Shown: positions 17,266-27,500 of the stretch, piece after piece
Numbering within the stretch: the first letter of the stretch is position 1
How the letters are laid out: each line of letters begins with the position of its first letter
The notes under the pieces: model-generated
Seen by the model: the letters and a program-made list of their open reading frames with translations, nothing else
The model's database searches: none
Told to the model about the DNA's origin: nothing
NCBI GenBank assembly: GCA_012517315.1
Contig: JAAYVE010000032.1
Coordinates: 1-42,447, forward strand
Origin: Deltaproteobacteria bacterium
Lineage (GTDB): Bacteria; Desulfobacterota; Syntrophobacteria; Syntrophobacterales; Syntrophobacteraceae
Reading direction: 5' to 3'
DNA: 42,447 bases
Position numbers and translations under genes: made by a program

Positions 17266-17348
17266 GACGCCACACCCAGCGAGGGTAGCAAACAGAGTTT
17301 CGCGGCGTCGCCTTTTCGTCGAAAATTGGGAAACCGGCTGCGGGGGCC

Positions 17349-17693
17349 ATGGAAATGATGACACAAAGGCAAACGTATTTAAGGTCATATACGGAGTGCA
17401 CGGGCTGCGACCTTGAGGGGAGCACCAGGGTTGAAGGATATGGTTGCGAAGAGAGAAAGGCCATATTCACGCCTAGGGAGCAGGAGGTTCTCAGGAGAAT
17501 TCGAGAGGCATCCATGAGAGCCCGAATTATCAGGGAATCCATGCGTGTTCATGACGGGGGGGGACCCCGGGATGAGCGGGAAAGGGATCAGGCACTTGCG
17601 GAGCTGGATGCCTTGAGGCGCCTCCGTGCTGATTTGGAGAAGGAACGCATCGCTGCGGCGGAAGAAAGGATGCGACTTCTGGGACACTCATAG
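17349..17693 (+). CDS. Small coiled-coil protein with N-terminal CxxC
   Basis: A 114-residue hypothetical protein. A CTGC pair near residue 17 and a further Cys near 33 precede a long charged helix (about residues 42-112) ending MRLLGHS. The helix has a regular heptad pattern of Leu/Ile/Ala, so a coiled coil is likely. The closing LGH is a feature I associate with a widespread small-protein group in deltaproteobacteria, but I cannot verify that. The start is uncertain (ATG at 17349, 17355 or 17358), with no strong ribosome-binding site. A terminator follows at 17737. Confidence 0.6.
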   Translation: MEMMTQRQTYLRSYTECTGCDLEGSTRVEGYGCEERKAIFTPREQEVLRRIREASMRARIIRESMRVHDGGGPRDERERDQALAELDALRRLRADLEKERIAAAEERMRLLGHS

Positions 17694-17736
17694 GGATTTT
17701 CCCTATTTTTCCAACGGTTGCTGGAAACCGCCGACA

Positions 17737-17769
17737 AACCTGGTCGTAAAAAGGCCGGGTTTTGTTTTT
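17737..17769 (+). terminator. Intrinsic terminator after the small coiled-coil gene
   Basis: AACCTGG (17737-17743) pairs with CCGGGTT (17755-17761, one G-T pair) around an 11-nt A-rich loop and continues into TTTGTTTTT. It lies 45 bp past the stop codon. Confidence 0.75.
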
Positions 17770-18103
17770 CCCGGTTGGTCTTTCAATGGGGTCTTGCCTT
17801 GCTCCGGATTTCAGGCACCGGGTATATGGTACCCGAAGCGATTGCCAAGCGGTCCAAGAGAATTCAGAACCGAATAATCATCCTGCACTTTGCCGGCGTC
17901 TGAAATCCTGGGACCCGCTTCCGTTCAAGTCCTCTTTTCCGGCACATGACTCCATTCCCTGCTGATGAAATAGACGTCTCAGGTTTAGGGCAAAAGGAAT
18001 TTGCGGACTCCATGACGGGGAATTCATGTCATTTTATGGGGCTTCGCCGGATGGGTTCCCGAAAGTGGAGGGATTGCTGGCTTACATTGGTGGAGGTTGG
18101 TTT
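17770..18103 (+). other. Intergenic region upstream of maeB
   Basis: No gene is supported. The frame is open upstream of the maeB start I chose, but that stretch has no similarity to malic enzymes. No clear promoter was found. Confidence 0.45.
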
Positions 18104-20365
18104 GTGATTCGCAGAGAAGACGCACTCAATTACCACAGGCAGGATCGGCCGGGCAAGATCGAGGTCAGGTCCACCAAGCCTTGCACAACTCAAAGAGATC
18201 TTTCCATGGCCTACACACCTGGGGTTGCCGAACCCTGCCGTGAGATCGACCACGACCCTGACAAAGTTTTCGATTACACGGCAAAGGGGAACCTCGTTGC
18301 AGTCGTCACCAACGGTACGGCGGTGCTCGGCCTCGGCGATATCGGGCCGCTTGCCGCCAAACCTGTCATGGAGGGCAAAGGGGTACTTTTCAAGCGGTTC
18401 GCAGACATCGATGTTTTCGATATTGAACTGGACACAAAGGATCCCGATGAATTGATTCAGGCTGTGAAGCTCCTGGAACCGACCTTCGGAGGGATCAACC
18501 TAGAAGACATCAAAGCCCCCGAGTGTTTCTACATCGAAGAGCAGCTTCAGCAACTCATGGGGATCCCGGTGTTTCACGATGACCAGCATGGGACAGCGAT
18601 CATTTCCGGGGCGGCCCTTTTGAACGCCCTGGAATTGCAGGGCAAGAAAATCGAGGAGGTCAAGATCGTCTTCTCCGGGGCGGGAGCCGCCGGGATCGCC
18701 TGTGCGGAACTTTACATCACCCTGGGAGCGAAACGCGAAAATCTCTATCTCGTGGATTCCAAGGGCCTTGTTTACAAGGGCCGCACCAAGGGGATGAATC
18801 CCTACAAGGAGCGACTGGCCAACGGGGATTGTCCCATGACCCTTGCCGAGCTCATGAAAGGGGCCGATGTGTTTGCCGGGGTCTCCGTTGCGGGCCTCGT
18901 GAACAAGGAAATGGTCAAATCCATGGCGGATCGGCCCATCATATTCGCTATGGCCAACCCCGATCCCGAGATCGATTACGCAGAAGCCGTCAGTGTTCGG
19001 GACGACCTCATCATGGCCACGGGTCGCTCCGACTATCCAAATCAGGTGAATAACGTCCTGGGTTTTCCGTTTATCTTTCGAGGTGCCCTGGATGTGGGGG
19101 CGAGGGCCATCAACACGGCCATGAAAGTCGCTGCGGTACGCTCTCTGGCGGAACTCGCCAAGGAGGACATACCCGACTCCGTGCTGAAGGCTTATGGGGG
19201 GCAAGTGTTGCGCTTCGGGCCGGAGTACATCATCCCCAAACCTTTTGATCCGAGAGTCCTAATCTGGGAATCGACTGCTGTGGCTAAGGCCGCTGTGGAG
19301 ACCGGGGTTGCCAGAAAGCCCATTTCGGACTGGGAGGCCTACAAGGACAGCCTGGAAAGGAGGCTGGGGAAAGCCCAGGAGATCATGAGAAGGATCATCC
19401 ACCGGGCGCAGAGGGCCCCTAAACGCATTGTCTTTCTGGAAGGGCACGAACCAAAGATTCTCCGCGCCTGCCAAGTGATCATCGATGAAGGGATCGCTCA
19501 GCCGATCCTTTTGGGGAGCCGGAAGGAAATCGAGGAGAAGATTCTCGAACTGGCGCTGGATCTCAAGGAAGTTGAGATCGTCGACCCTGCGGACTTCCCC
19601 AGGATGGGAGAGTATGTTGACGAGTTTCACAGACTGCGGGCCCGCAAGGGGATCACTCTCCAGGAAGCGAGGAAACTGCTGCGGTACGACAGGAACTACC
19701 TGGGTGCCATGATGGTCAGAATGGGGGATGCCGACGGACTGGTGGGAGGGGTCCATAAACACTATCCGGTGACGATCCGCCCGGCGCTTCAGACGCTTCC
19801 TCTCGAGGAGAAGACGTCGGTGCTGGCAGGTCTCTACATGATGGTCTTTCCCAAGGACGTCATGTTTTTCGCCGATACCACCGTCAACATTGATCCCACG
19901 GCGGAGCAGCTTGCAGAAATTGCCATCTGTGCGGCGGACACGGTGAAACGCCTCCTGGAGATCAAGCCTCGCGTGGCCATGCTCTCCTTCAGCAACTTTG
20001 GAAGCACCCGCCATCCGTTTACGGAAAAAGTCGCCCGAGCGACCCGCATCGTCAAGGAACGTCGACCCGATATCATCATCGACGGTGAGATGCAGGCGGA
20101 TACGGCGGTGGTTCCGGAAATCCTGCAAGAAACCTATTCCTTCAGCGCCCTGAAAGGAAAAGCGAACGTCCTCATCTTTCCCTCCCTTGAGGCGGGAAAC
20201 ATTGCGTACAAGCTCATGGAGCGTCTCGGGGAGGCCAAGGCCATCGGACCCATTCTAACGGGCACGAGCAAGGCCATTCATGTCCTCCAGAGGAACTGCG
20301 ACGTGGAGGACATCGTGAACACCACGGCCCTTGCCGTCATCGACGCTCAGCAACATGACCGATAA
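18104..20365 (+). CDS. maeB: NAD(P)-dependent malic enzyme with C-terminal phosphotransacetylase-like domain (MaeB type)
   Basis: This 753-residue cytoplasmic enzyme would interconvert malate with pyruvate and CO2. The malic-enzyme half (to about residue 410) contains [45 protein letters not shown] and the nucleotide-binding GAGAAGIA. The C-terminal half resembles phosphate acetyltransferase; in MaeB it is regulatory, sensing acetyl-CoA. I chose GTG at 18104 rather than the open frame to 18026 because GGAGG lies seven bases upstream and the protein then begins just before the [11 protein letters not shown] block, as in E. coli MaeB. Next to thiC but separated by a riboswitch. It supplies pyruvate, the substrate of the PFOR at the left of the window. 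Confidence 0.94.
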   Translation: MIRREDALNYHRQDRPGKIEVRSTKPCTTQRDLSMAYTPGVAEPCREIDHDPDKVFDYTAKGNLVAVVTNGTAVLGLGDIGPLAAKPVMEGKGVLFKRFADIDVFDIELDTKDPDELIQAVKLLEPTFGGINLEDIKAPECFYIEEQLQQLMGIPVFHDDQHGTAIISGAALLNALELQGKKIEEVKIVFSGAGAAGIACAELYITLGAKRENLYLVDSKGLVYKGRTKGMNPYKERLANGDCPMTLAELMKGADVFAGVSVAGLVNKEMVKSMADRPIIFAMANPDPEIDYAEAVSVRDDLIMATGRSDYPNQVNNVLGFPFIFRGALDVGARAINTAMKVAAVRSLAELAKEDIPDSVLKAYGGQVLRFGPEYIIPKPFDPRVLIWESTAVAKAAVETGVARKPISDWEAYKDSLERRLGKAQEIMRRIIHRAQRAPKRIVFLEGHEPKILRACQVIIDEGIAQPILLGSRKEIEEKILELALDLKEVEIVDPADFPRMGEYVDEFHRLRARKGITLQEARKLLRYDRNYLGAMMVRMGDADGLVGGVHKHYPVTIRPALQTLPLEEKTSVLAGLYMMVFPKDVMFFADTTVNIDPTAEQLAEIAICAADTVKRLLEIKPRVAMLSFSNFGSTRHPFTEKVARATRIVKERRPDIIIDGEMQADTAVVPEILQETYSFSALKGKANVLIFPSLEAGNIAYKLMERLGEAKAIGPILTGTSKAIHVLQRNCDVEDIVNTTALAVIDAQQHDR

Positions 20366-20445
20366 CCGTGGCAGTTGAAGGAGTTCATTGCTTTTTCCGA
20401 AATGATGCGATAATCTTCGAGACACATTCAGCTGAATGGGTTCAA

Positions 20446-20529
20446 TCGCCGAAGGGGTGCTCTCCTCATGGGAGCTGAGATCATACCCTTGGAACCTGAT
20501 CCAGATAACACTGGCGTAGGAATCGGCTA
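20446..20529 (+). promoter_or_regulatory. TPP riboswitch aptamer (THI element)
   Basis: The conserved TPP aptamer core is clear: GGGGTGCTC, then GCTGAGATCATACCC, then CCTTGGAACCTGATCC and AGATAACACTGGCGTAGG. The P1 helix is GCCGA (20448-20452) with TCGGC (20523-20527). Binding of thiamine diphosphate is expected to switch thiC off. Confidence 0.96.
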
Positions 20530-20546
20530 GCGAGGGGACTCCCTTC

Positions 20547-20583
20547 GAAAAGGCCGTTTTCCCAAACGGTCTTTTCGTTTTTT
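20547..20583 (+). terminator. Intrinsic terminator of the TPP riboswitch expression platform
   Basis: A 13-bp stem, GAAAAGGCCGTTT with AAACGGTCTTTTC and a tccc loop, is followed by GTTTTTT. It lies between aptamer and thiC start, so control is probably by transcription termination. Confidence 0.9.
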
Positions 20584-20642
20584 CAGGATGCCCTCATCGC
20601 CCGATTCGGAAGAGGATCTCCTCGTCAAGCAGGGGGAAGGCA

Positions 20643-21926
20643 ATGACGACTCAAATGAAGACTCAACTGGAATTCGCAAAAGCGGGAATTGTTACAGAGG
20701 CCATGCTGAAAGCCGTCGAAGGCGAACCCTTGAAAGCGGAGGAACTGAGAGATCTGATCGCGGCAGGGCGGGCGGTGCTGCCCAAAAACGTGAACCACTC
20801 CTTTCCCGTCGTGAAAGCCGTCGGGCAGGGTCTGAAAACCAAGGTCAACGCAAACCTGGGAACGAGCGCCGAGTGTTGCAGTGAGGAATTGGAGAGAGCC
20901 AAACTCAAAGCTGCCCTGGACGCTGGAACGGATTCCATCATGGATCTTTCCACGGGAGGAGACCTGGCCGCGCTCAGAGCGTTTTTCCTGGAAAATTCGC
21001 CCGTTATGGTTGGGGCTGTCCCCATTTACACCCTGGCCACTGAAATGACCGCCAAGCACCAGTCCCTGGACACAATGGATGCAGACCTCTTGTTCAGGAG
21101 CATCGAAAAGCAGTGTTCCGAAGGGATCGACTACATGACGGTCCATTGCGGAGTGACCCTGGCTTCCGTGAAGAAACTGGATTCTTACGAGAGGGTCATG
21201 CCCTGCGTCAGTAGAGGGGGTTCGATCCACATGCACTGGATGCGCAAGAACAACAGGGAGAATCCTCTCTTTGAGGACTTCGACGACCTGGTGAACATCG
21301 CCCGTAAGTATGACGTGACGTTGAGCCTCGGGGACGGGTTTCGCCCCGGCACCATCGTGGACGCAACGGATGGAGCGCAACTTGAGGAACTGATGATCCT
21401 CGGCGATCTTGCCAGGAGAGCCCGGGAAAAAGGTGTTCAGGTCATGATCGAAGGACCGGGTCATGTCCCCCTGCCCCAGATCCAGGCTAATATTCTCCTC
21501 GAGAAAAGGCTCTGCGACGGGGCTCCTTTTTACATCCTCGGACCATTGCCTACGGACATCGCAGCAGGATACGATCATATCACGTCCGCCATCGGCGGTG
21601 CGGTCGCCGGGGCAGCCGGGGCCGACTACCTCTGCTATGTGACCCCGGCGGAGCACTTGGGGCTTCCCAACGCCGACGACGTCTATCAGGGGGTGATGGC
21701 GGCCCGCATTGCGGGGCATGTGGCGGATATCGCTAAGGGTTTGCCGGGTGCCATGGATCGGGATCGAAGGATATCCCTGGCGAGGCAGAAACTGGACTGG
21801 GATGGGATCGTACGGGAATCGCTGGATCCGGATCTGGTGAAACGCCGCCTTCAAGTGACCCAGGACAAGGAAGCCTGCAGCATGTGTGGAAAACTGTGTG
21901 CCGTCAAGATCAGCAGCCTGATCTAA
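20643..21926 (+). CDS. thiC: Phosphomethylpyrimidine synthase ThiC
   Basis: ThiC is a radical-SAM enzyme that rearranges aminoimidazole ribotide to the hydroxymethylpyrimidine phosphate of thiamine. The 427-residue protein is the short form lacking the N-terminal extension of E. coli ThiC. Conserved blocks include NANLGTSAECC, GADSIMDLSTGGDL-like sequence, TVHCGVT, SLGDGFRPG, EGPGHVP and GPLPTDIAAGYDHI. The cluster-binding C-terminus is CSMCGKLC, a CX2CX3C spacing, one residue shorter than the CX2CX4C of E. coli. ThiC paralogues that make benzimidazole for cobamides (Bza) are similar, but the TPP riboswitch favours thiamine synthesis. A ggggaagg site precedes the ATG. Confidence 0.94.
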   Translation: MTTQMKTQLEFAKAGIVTEAMLKAVEGEPLKAEELRDLIAAGRAVLPKNVNHSFPVVKAVGQGLKTKVNANLGTSAECCSEELERAKLKAALDAGTDSIMDLSTGGDLAALRAFFLENSPVMVGAVPIYTLATEMTAKHQSLDTMDADLLFRSIEKQCSEGIDYMTVHCGVTLASVKKLDSYERVMPCVSRGGSIHMHWMRKNNRENPLFEDFDDLVNIARKYDVTLSLGDGFRPGTIVDATDGAQLEELMILGDLARRAREKGVQVMIEGPGHVPLPQIQANILLEKRLCDGAPFYILGPLPTDIAAGYDHITSAIGGAVAGAAGADYLCYVTPAEHLGLPNADDVYQGVMAARIAGHVADIAKGLPGAMDRDRRISLARQKLDWDGIVRESLDPDLVKRRLQVTQDKEACSMCGKLCAVKISSLI

Positions 21927-21960
21927 TGCGACGCATGATCCGGATTGCTTCTGAACGGTG

Positions 21961-23034
21961 TCATTTTCCCAGAAAGTCGATGAAACGACTGAAGAACCTT
22001 GAATCGAAAGATTCCCTCATCCCTTCATGCATGAGCCTGAGCGCCCTGTATGGCGTCAGTGGCCCCTTGTAAGGACGCTTGGTGGTGAGGGCATCATAAC
22101 AGTCCACGATGTGGGCGACCCTGGCCAGAGGAGCAATCTCCTTTTCCACGAGTCCTAATGGATAACCCGAACCATCGCTGTTCTCATGGTGCTGCAGGAC
22201 GATTTCCAAAGCACGGGGTGGCACGGCGGAGATTCCCCTCAGGTGGTCATGACCCAGGCGGGGGTGGCGGCGAACATGAGAGAGTTCGTCCTGTGTCAGG
22301 GTTCCTGGCTTCTTGAGGATATGATTGTCGATCCAGATCTTGCCCAGATCGTGGAGAAGGCTTCCCACCCCGAAATCTGAAATCTCCTCCACCCCCCAGG
22401 CCAGGTGAGTTCCAAAAGCCATTCCCAAGAGACTCACCTGGATGGAGTGGGTGAATGTGGTGTAATCCTTGGCAAACATCCTGCAAAGGTATGCTGGGGT
22501 GACAGGGTCTTTCTGAAAAAACTCCCCCACCATGCCCGCCCATCTCGATGCATCCCCGATGATGTGGCCCATCTCCGGATCTCTGAAGATCGTTTCCACG
22601 AGAAACTCCGCATGGCGATACATCGACTGGGTCTTCTCTTCCAGGGACGTCTCTGAAGAGTCGATGCAGCACCGCGTGAGTTCCTCGAAATAGGTGGTCA
22701 TGGCTGTCAGGGAGGACTTATGGGCGTATACGGACGCAATCCCTCTTTTGGCCAGGAATTGCCACATCTCTCTTTTAAAGACCTCTCCTTCGCCCGCAAT
22801 GGTTGAGAAGGTGAGTTCCTTCTTGGAAGCCGTATAGACGGGATAATAGAGGGAAAATGCAACGGGACGGTCGGGAAGGATCTTCTTCAAATCAATGGGA
22901 ATGTAATCCTCCAACGATGCATCGTGGACTTGATTTTCGGAAAGAGAGACGAACCTGCCTCTCTCACGCATGATGTGCGCCGCTTGAATGCCTGTCATCA
23001 CCTGCTCGCAGATAAAAGGATTCACCCCGACCAA
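21961..23034 (-). CDS. HD-GYP domain protein, putative cyclic-di-GMP phosphodiesterase
   Basis: A cytoplasmic protein of up to 357 residues. The C-terminal HD-GYP domain (about 190-357) has LLHDLGK, a second His region (HVRRHPRLGHDHL), HHENSDGSGYP and the DCYDALTTKRPY block, all intact, so hydrolysis of c-di-GMP is likely. The N-terminal 190 residues have no named domain but contain the LPDRPVAFSLYYPVY pattern often seen upstream of HD-GYP domains. The start is uncertain: TTG at 23034, GTG at 23025 or ATG at 22998. Converges with thiC, with 34 bp between stops. It lies 37 bp downstream of the HDOD gene and is probably in one operon with it. Confidence 0.88.
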   Translation of the reverse strand: MVGVNPFICEQVMTGIQAAHIMRERGRFVSLSENQVHDASLEDYIPIDLKKILPDRPVAFSLYYPVYTASKKELTFSTIAGEGEVFKREMWQFLAKRGIASVYAHKSSLTAMTTYFEELTRCCIDSSETSLEEKTQSMYRHAEFLVETIFRDPEMGHIIGDASRWAGMVGEFFQKDPVTPAYLCRMFAKDYTTFTHSIQVSLLGMAFGTHLAWGVEEISDFGVGSLLHDLGKIWIDNHILKKPGTLTQDELSHVRRHPRLGHDHLRGISAVPPRALEIVLQHHENSDGSGYPLGLVEKEIAPLARVAHIVDCYDALTTKRPYKGPLTPYRALRLMHEGMRESFDSRFFSRFIDFLGK

Positions 23035-23071
23035 TCATCACGGGAGGCAGGGCAACAGTAAGATCGGAACA

Positions 23072-24379
23072 TCAGCGGGGAATATTGAACTCTATCTTTT
23101 TCGACAAGAAGCTCTGCACATGCTGTGGAAAGGTGTGCATTTTCAATTTGAGGTTCGGGATCAGGTATTTCTCTATGAACCCCTCGATGGTGTTGCCGGA
23201 AACATTCACAAGTCGGACATACTCGTTGATGAAAGGGTGCCTGACAGAGGCGTTCGCTTCTCCCTGAAAATAATCGTGGCACACATGGGCCAAGTAAAGG
23301 TAGGTGATGTTTCGCATGTGTTCCGCAGGGAGGCCGGAGGGCGGCTGGTAGCTGGGAGAGTGCTGGTAGCGCACGGTTTCACAGACCACTTCGGGTATGT
23401 TCCACTCTCTAAGGAGCATTGCGCCCATCGTCGGCGTGTCGAGCATCTCCACAAAGAAGGCCAGTTTGGGATTCTTGGCCTTGATGAGCATGATGACGCT
23501 TTTGCCGATGTCATGGAGCAGGGCGATGGTACTGGTTATGGAGGCACTGCGCTTATCACTGAGTTGGCATATTTCAAAGGCGAGATGAGAGATGATGACG
23601 GAGTGGTGGTGAATGCCCATGAATTCGGGGGTATTGGGCATGACTTTGCGCATTCCGTCAGAGATGACGATCTGGTAAACTTGGAAAAACCCAAGGTACA
23701 TGATGGCATACTGAAGGTCGGACACTTTCCTTTTAAGGTTATAGTAGGAGGAGTTGATCGTCTTCAGGATTTCGCTCACCAGGGATGGATCCTCCTTGGC
23801 CAAATCCGTCACCTCCTTGGCCGACGCAGTCTCGCTCAGGAGCATCCCTACAAGGCGGGTGGTGTAAACGGGAAGTTTGGGGACGCTCTTGATGATGGCA
23901 TAAAGCATGTCCGACTTTTCGTAATGCTTGGCGGACTCTTGGATGGAATCGTGAATGTAGGACCTATAATAGTCGGCGATTCGAACTGCCTGCCGACAGC
24001 AATGGAATAGCCCCTCCATGCGGGAGAGGGAAAGATCGTTCATGCACTTCAGCGCAAAAACCTGGAGGCGCGGATCGAAATTTGAAAAGGCAACCTTGTC
24101 GAAGGCAAGCACGGTGGAAGGCTCTGCAGCCGTCACGGTGGAGATTTTTTTGGCTGCCGGGAAAAAACGGGTCTCTCCAATCCAGTCATTCTCCAGATAT
24201 TTGAATCCACTTTCGCCCTTGGCCGCGCCGGACTTCTCCACTGCAAGTGCCCCTTTGAGCACCAGGTAGCAGGTTTCATCCGCCTCTCCCTCCCGAAACA
24301 GCACCTCGTCCTTCTGGAGCCGAATCGTCTTCCCCAAGTTGTACAGGACGAGCAGATCCTTCTCCTGCAAACCATCCAT
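23072..24379 (-). CDS. Cyclic-nucleotide-binding-like/HDOD signalling protein
   Basis: A 435-residue cytoplasmic protein. The N-terminal 110 residues resemble a cNMP-binding effector domain (LFREGEADETCYLVLKGALAV is the family's beta-roll pattern). An HDOD domain follows from about 165 to 360, with HHHSVIISHLA and LLHDIGK, then about 75 residues without a named domain. HDOD proteins are usually signalling adaptors rather than hydrolases. I chose ATG at 24379 because ggagaga lies just upstream; the longer frame to 24502 adds 41 residues with no domain. It is upstream of the HD-GYP gene and downstream of the giant protein on the same strand. Confidence 0.85.
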   Translation of the reverse strand: MDGLQEKDLLVLYNLGKTIRLQKDEVLFREGEADETCYLVLKGALAVEKSGAAKGESGFKYLENDWIGETRFFPAAKKISTVTAAEPSTVLAFDKVAFSNFDPRLQVFALKCMNDLSLSRMEGLFHCCRQAVRIADYYRSYIHDSIQESAKHYEKSDMLYAIIKSVPKLPVYTTRLVGMLLSETASAKEVTDLAKEDPSLVSEILKTINSSYYNLKRKVSDLQYAIMYLGFFQVYQIVISDGMRKVMPNTPEFMGIHHHSVIISHLAFEICQLSDKRSASITSTIALLHDIGKSVIMLIKAKNPKLAFFVEMLDTPTMGAMLLREWNIPEVVCETVRYQHSPSYQPPSGLPAEHMRNITYLYLAHVCHDYFQGEANASVRHPFINEYVRLVNVSGNTIEGFIEKYLIPNLKLKMHTFPQHVQSFLSKKIEFNIPR

Positions 24380-24571
24380 TCTCTCTCCGCCAGCTTCGCG
24401 GTCATCTGTGTGGCGGTGCATCACACCCAAATCCCTTCCAACATGAGAACCCCCTAAATGTGCCATGATCCGACTGGGGGTATTCACGGCCGGCCCAGGC
24501 AACCCTCGCTTCCGTTTTCATCGACTGCCGCCGCGATTCCCGGTATTAGCCCCATCAAGCGTGCAGCCTGC

Positions 24572-27500
24572 TCACATTTCGTGCATCCTGCGATCGATGA
24601 GTTGGGCGATCAGTGACTCGTATTCCTTTCCCAGGTAGGCACGATAAGGATAGAGTTGATTCTTGAGCAGATGCCAATAGTCCGACAAAGCCTCCCTGGA
24701 GTCAATCTTTCGAATTTCCTCGACGATTGACTCCAGGTAGCGATCACGAATCCTGGATCGATGAAATTCAAACATCTCCTTCAGATGGAACCGCTGCTCC
24801 TCGGAAAAAGGCACCTCTCTCTGGGTGTTCAGCATCTCTTCCTGGATTCTCGGGAGACCTGCCAAATCGTCCAGAGTCTTGAGCCGCTCCTGAAAACCCT
24901 TGAGCATGAGGTCACTGATTTCCCTTTGCTGCATCTCGTAGACGCGCAGGAGTTCCTTTTCGAAATTCCGGGTATCGTAAAGGAGGGTCTCCCTGAGAAC
25001 CTTGACGAGAGTTTCGTAACGCTCTCTCAGTTCTTCGTGATTCCAAACCGTCGTGAGGGACCGGGCCATTTCATCAAACTGAATGGCGTCCTTGAAGTCT
25101 ACCCTGACGGCTTTTTCAACATGACCGGCTTCGAACTGGAGCCCTCCGTACTGAGGAGTTCCCCCCCCAGGACTCAGTCCCTCGAAACAACTGCATGGGA
25201 AAGGCATTTCGCTGAGAATCTTCTGGAGGATTTCATGCCTTCTCTCCAGGGTCCGACTCAAGGGACCGAAGGTGACGAGTCCCCCCTTCTCCGATGTGCC
25301 GTAGAAGTGGTGGAACGCCTGGAAGGCCATGAGAAGAAGTTTGACGGATTCTTCGGGTTGCAGGGAAACAGCCAAGTCGTAAAAGCCATAGACCCTCATG
25401 CCTCCACCCAGGTGGTCCAGGCAGTAGAGCAGGTAGAAGCGAACCCCCTCATTCAATGACGCCAGGATGTTGAGGACATGGGCTGCCTCACCCAACTGCT
25501 TCTCGAACGTCGCCAAGCCGACGCTCTTGAGCTTCTTCTTATGATAAATAAAGTTGACGGGCATCTTCAGCAGGTACATCTGGACATCCTGGTAATCCAC
25601 CCACAGAATCCCCATGAGTTTGAAAAGTCGCTCCAGTGCAGCGCTCTGCCGCCCATGCCACAGGACCTCATCTTCCGCCTCATCTTCCTCAAAACCGCAA
25701 TGCTTGTCATGGTTGAGGTGAAAGCCGCCGTTCTCGCGGGTGGTCAACTGGAAATACGCCAGCACAGCCGCACCTTTTTCCGAAAGGCTTTCCTTCAGCC
25801 AGGCCTGCCAGTCGCCGTCAGATTTCAGGAGCTGAAGCGCGGTGGAGCGACAGGTGAGGAACCACTCCAGCAGATCGTAGACCATGACCCCTTCCCGGAC
25901 GGCTGCAGCAGACAGGATGGAGTGGAGGACCAGAACGTCCAGCAAATGATTGTCACTAGAGGCGGTCAACACCTCCAAGGCCGTCATGGGTTCCTTACCG
26001 GTGATCACGCGACCCACCACGCCGTGATGCCTCACGAGAAAGGCGACCATCTGCTTGACCTGGGGATCGAGGCGATACTTGTCCAGCAGGTCACTGCGTT
26101 CGAGAATCATGGCACCGCGCTCGGCATGCGTCCACCGCGTCTCCTTGGGGGGAATCAGGGCCGCGAAATATTCCGTCTTTCCGATCTCCTGAAAAAGCAA
26201 TGCCAGGGTGAGGGCCTGGTACAAGGCGGGACGCTGTTGAATGCGTTCCAGGATGTATTCAAGGATATCCATTTGTGCGTGGCTTGCCCCGATGCCTTCT
26301 TCGGCGAGAGGCCCGAACTCCTGCTTGGCCAACTGGTAGAATGTGTTGGGATCCTGAAACCCATTCCGGTCCTTGATGACAAGGGCCTGGAACTTCTCCA
26401 GGCAGCGCATGAGGTAGCTTCCTGGAGACTGCTTGTGGAAGAAGGGCGACCGCTCGGTGAGGTTTCCAATGGCATGGAGTTCGGGCATGATGAAGCGAAG
26501 GATTTCAGGGCAATGCATCGCCAGGCCGTCGATGGCATCGTAGATCTCTTCAGGGACAAGGACTTGCTGCAACAAAATGAACTTGAGCCTTTCCTCGATC
26601 TGCTTGATGCGCCTGTCCACCTGATCCAGCGCCACACCTCTCAGGGAATCCTGCGTCCCACAAAAGAGATCGCACCCTTCACGATCCAGGTAGCGACGAA
26701 AACTCTCCAGTTCTGAAAACCGCCGTTCCAGTTCTTGAAGGGTTCTCAGGGAGATGGCCCTGAGTTTCTGGGACTCGAAATGGACAAGAAGAGCGTCCAT
26801 GCGCTCAATGTTTTCTTCCAGGTCCACGAAGGACACGTCCAGTGCCCACGTTTGAGGATTGTTGACGAGGCGGATTCCCGTATCAAAAACAAAGGCAGGT
26901 CTGTTCTGGGAAAACTCCTGCCGGATGGTTTCAAAGAAGGCAGGCTCGAGCCGTTCCATGGGAATACTGAGCAATGTTTCCCTGATCTTGAGAAGCCTCT
27001 GGTCGAGGCGGTCCGGTGGAATGCCGGAAATCATGGGGTTGAAGTTGATGATGTGCTTTTCGGCAGCGTTCACGGCGATCCACAGGAGAATGAAACCAGC
27101 CTCCACACCGAGCCTGGGGAACAGATGGCCGGTTCCGTGAAACTCACTTTCAAGGAACTGCCGAAAGAAATAGGACTTTCCGAAGACGTAGTCACCCATG
27201 AACTGGCGCTTGAACCGGTCGGCAATCTTGGTGAGTTCCAGCGACTCTTCCAGTTCCAAGAGCCTGTCCACCTGATAGTCGCAAACGACCTCCCTTTCGA
27301 ACGGTCCCTTCTTGATCACTTCCTGCCAGTTGTCGAGAAATCCGAACAGGTTGAAAAATTTCATCATTTCCCGGAGGCATTTGTTCTGGATCCCCCCCAT
27401 GGCGCTGACCCGGATGTCGTGCAGCTTTTCCCAGTCCATTGCCGGGTCCGTGGCTACCCAGACGATGTCGTCGTAAACACGTCGCAGTTCCCTGGCCTGA

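Noticed and set aside
18026-18103. 26-codon N-terminal extension of malic enzyme
   Set aside because: A GGAGG site and family alignment favour the GTG at 18104.
25478-26716. 412-codon plus-strand frame antisense to the giant protein
   Set aside because: Same reasons; composition is that of a shadow.
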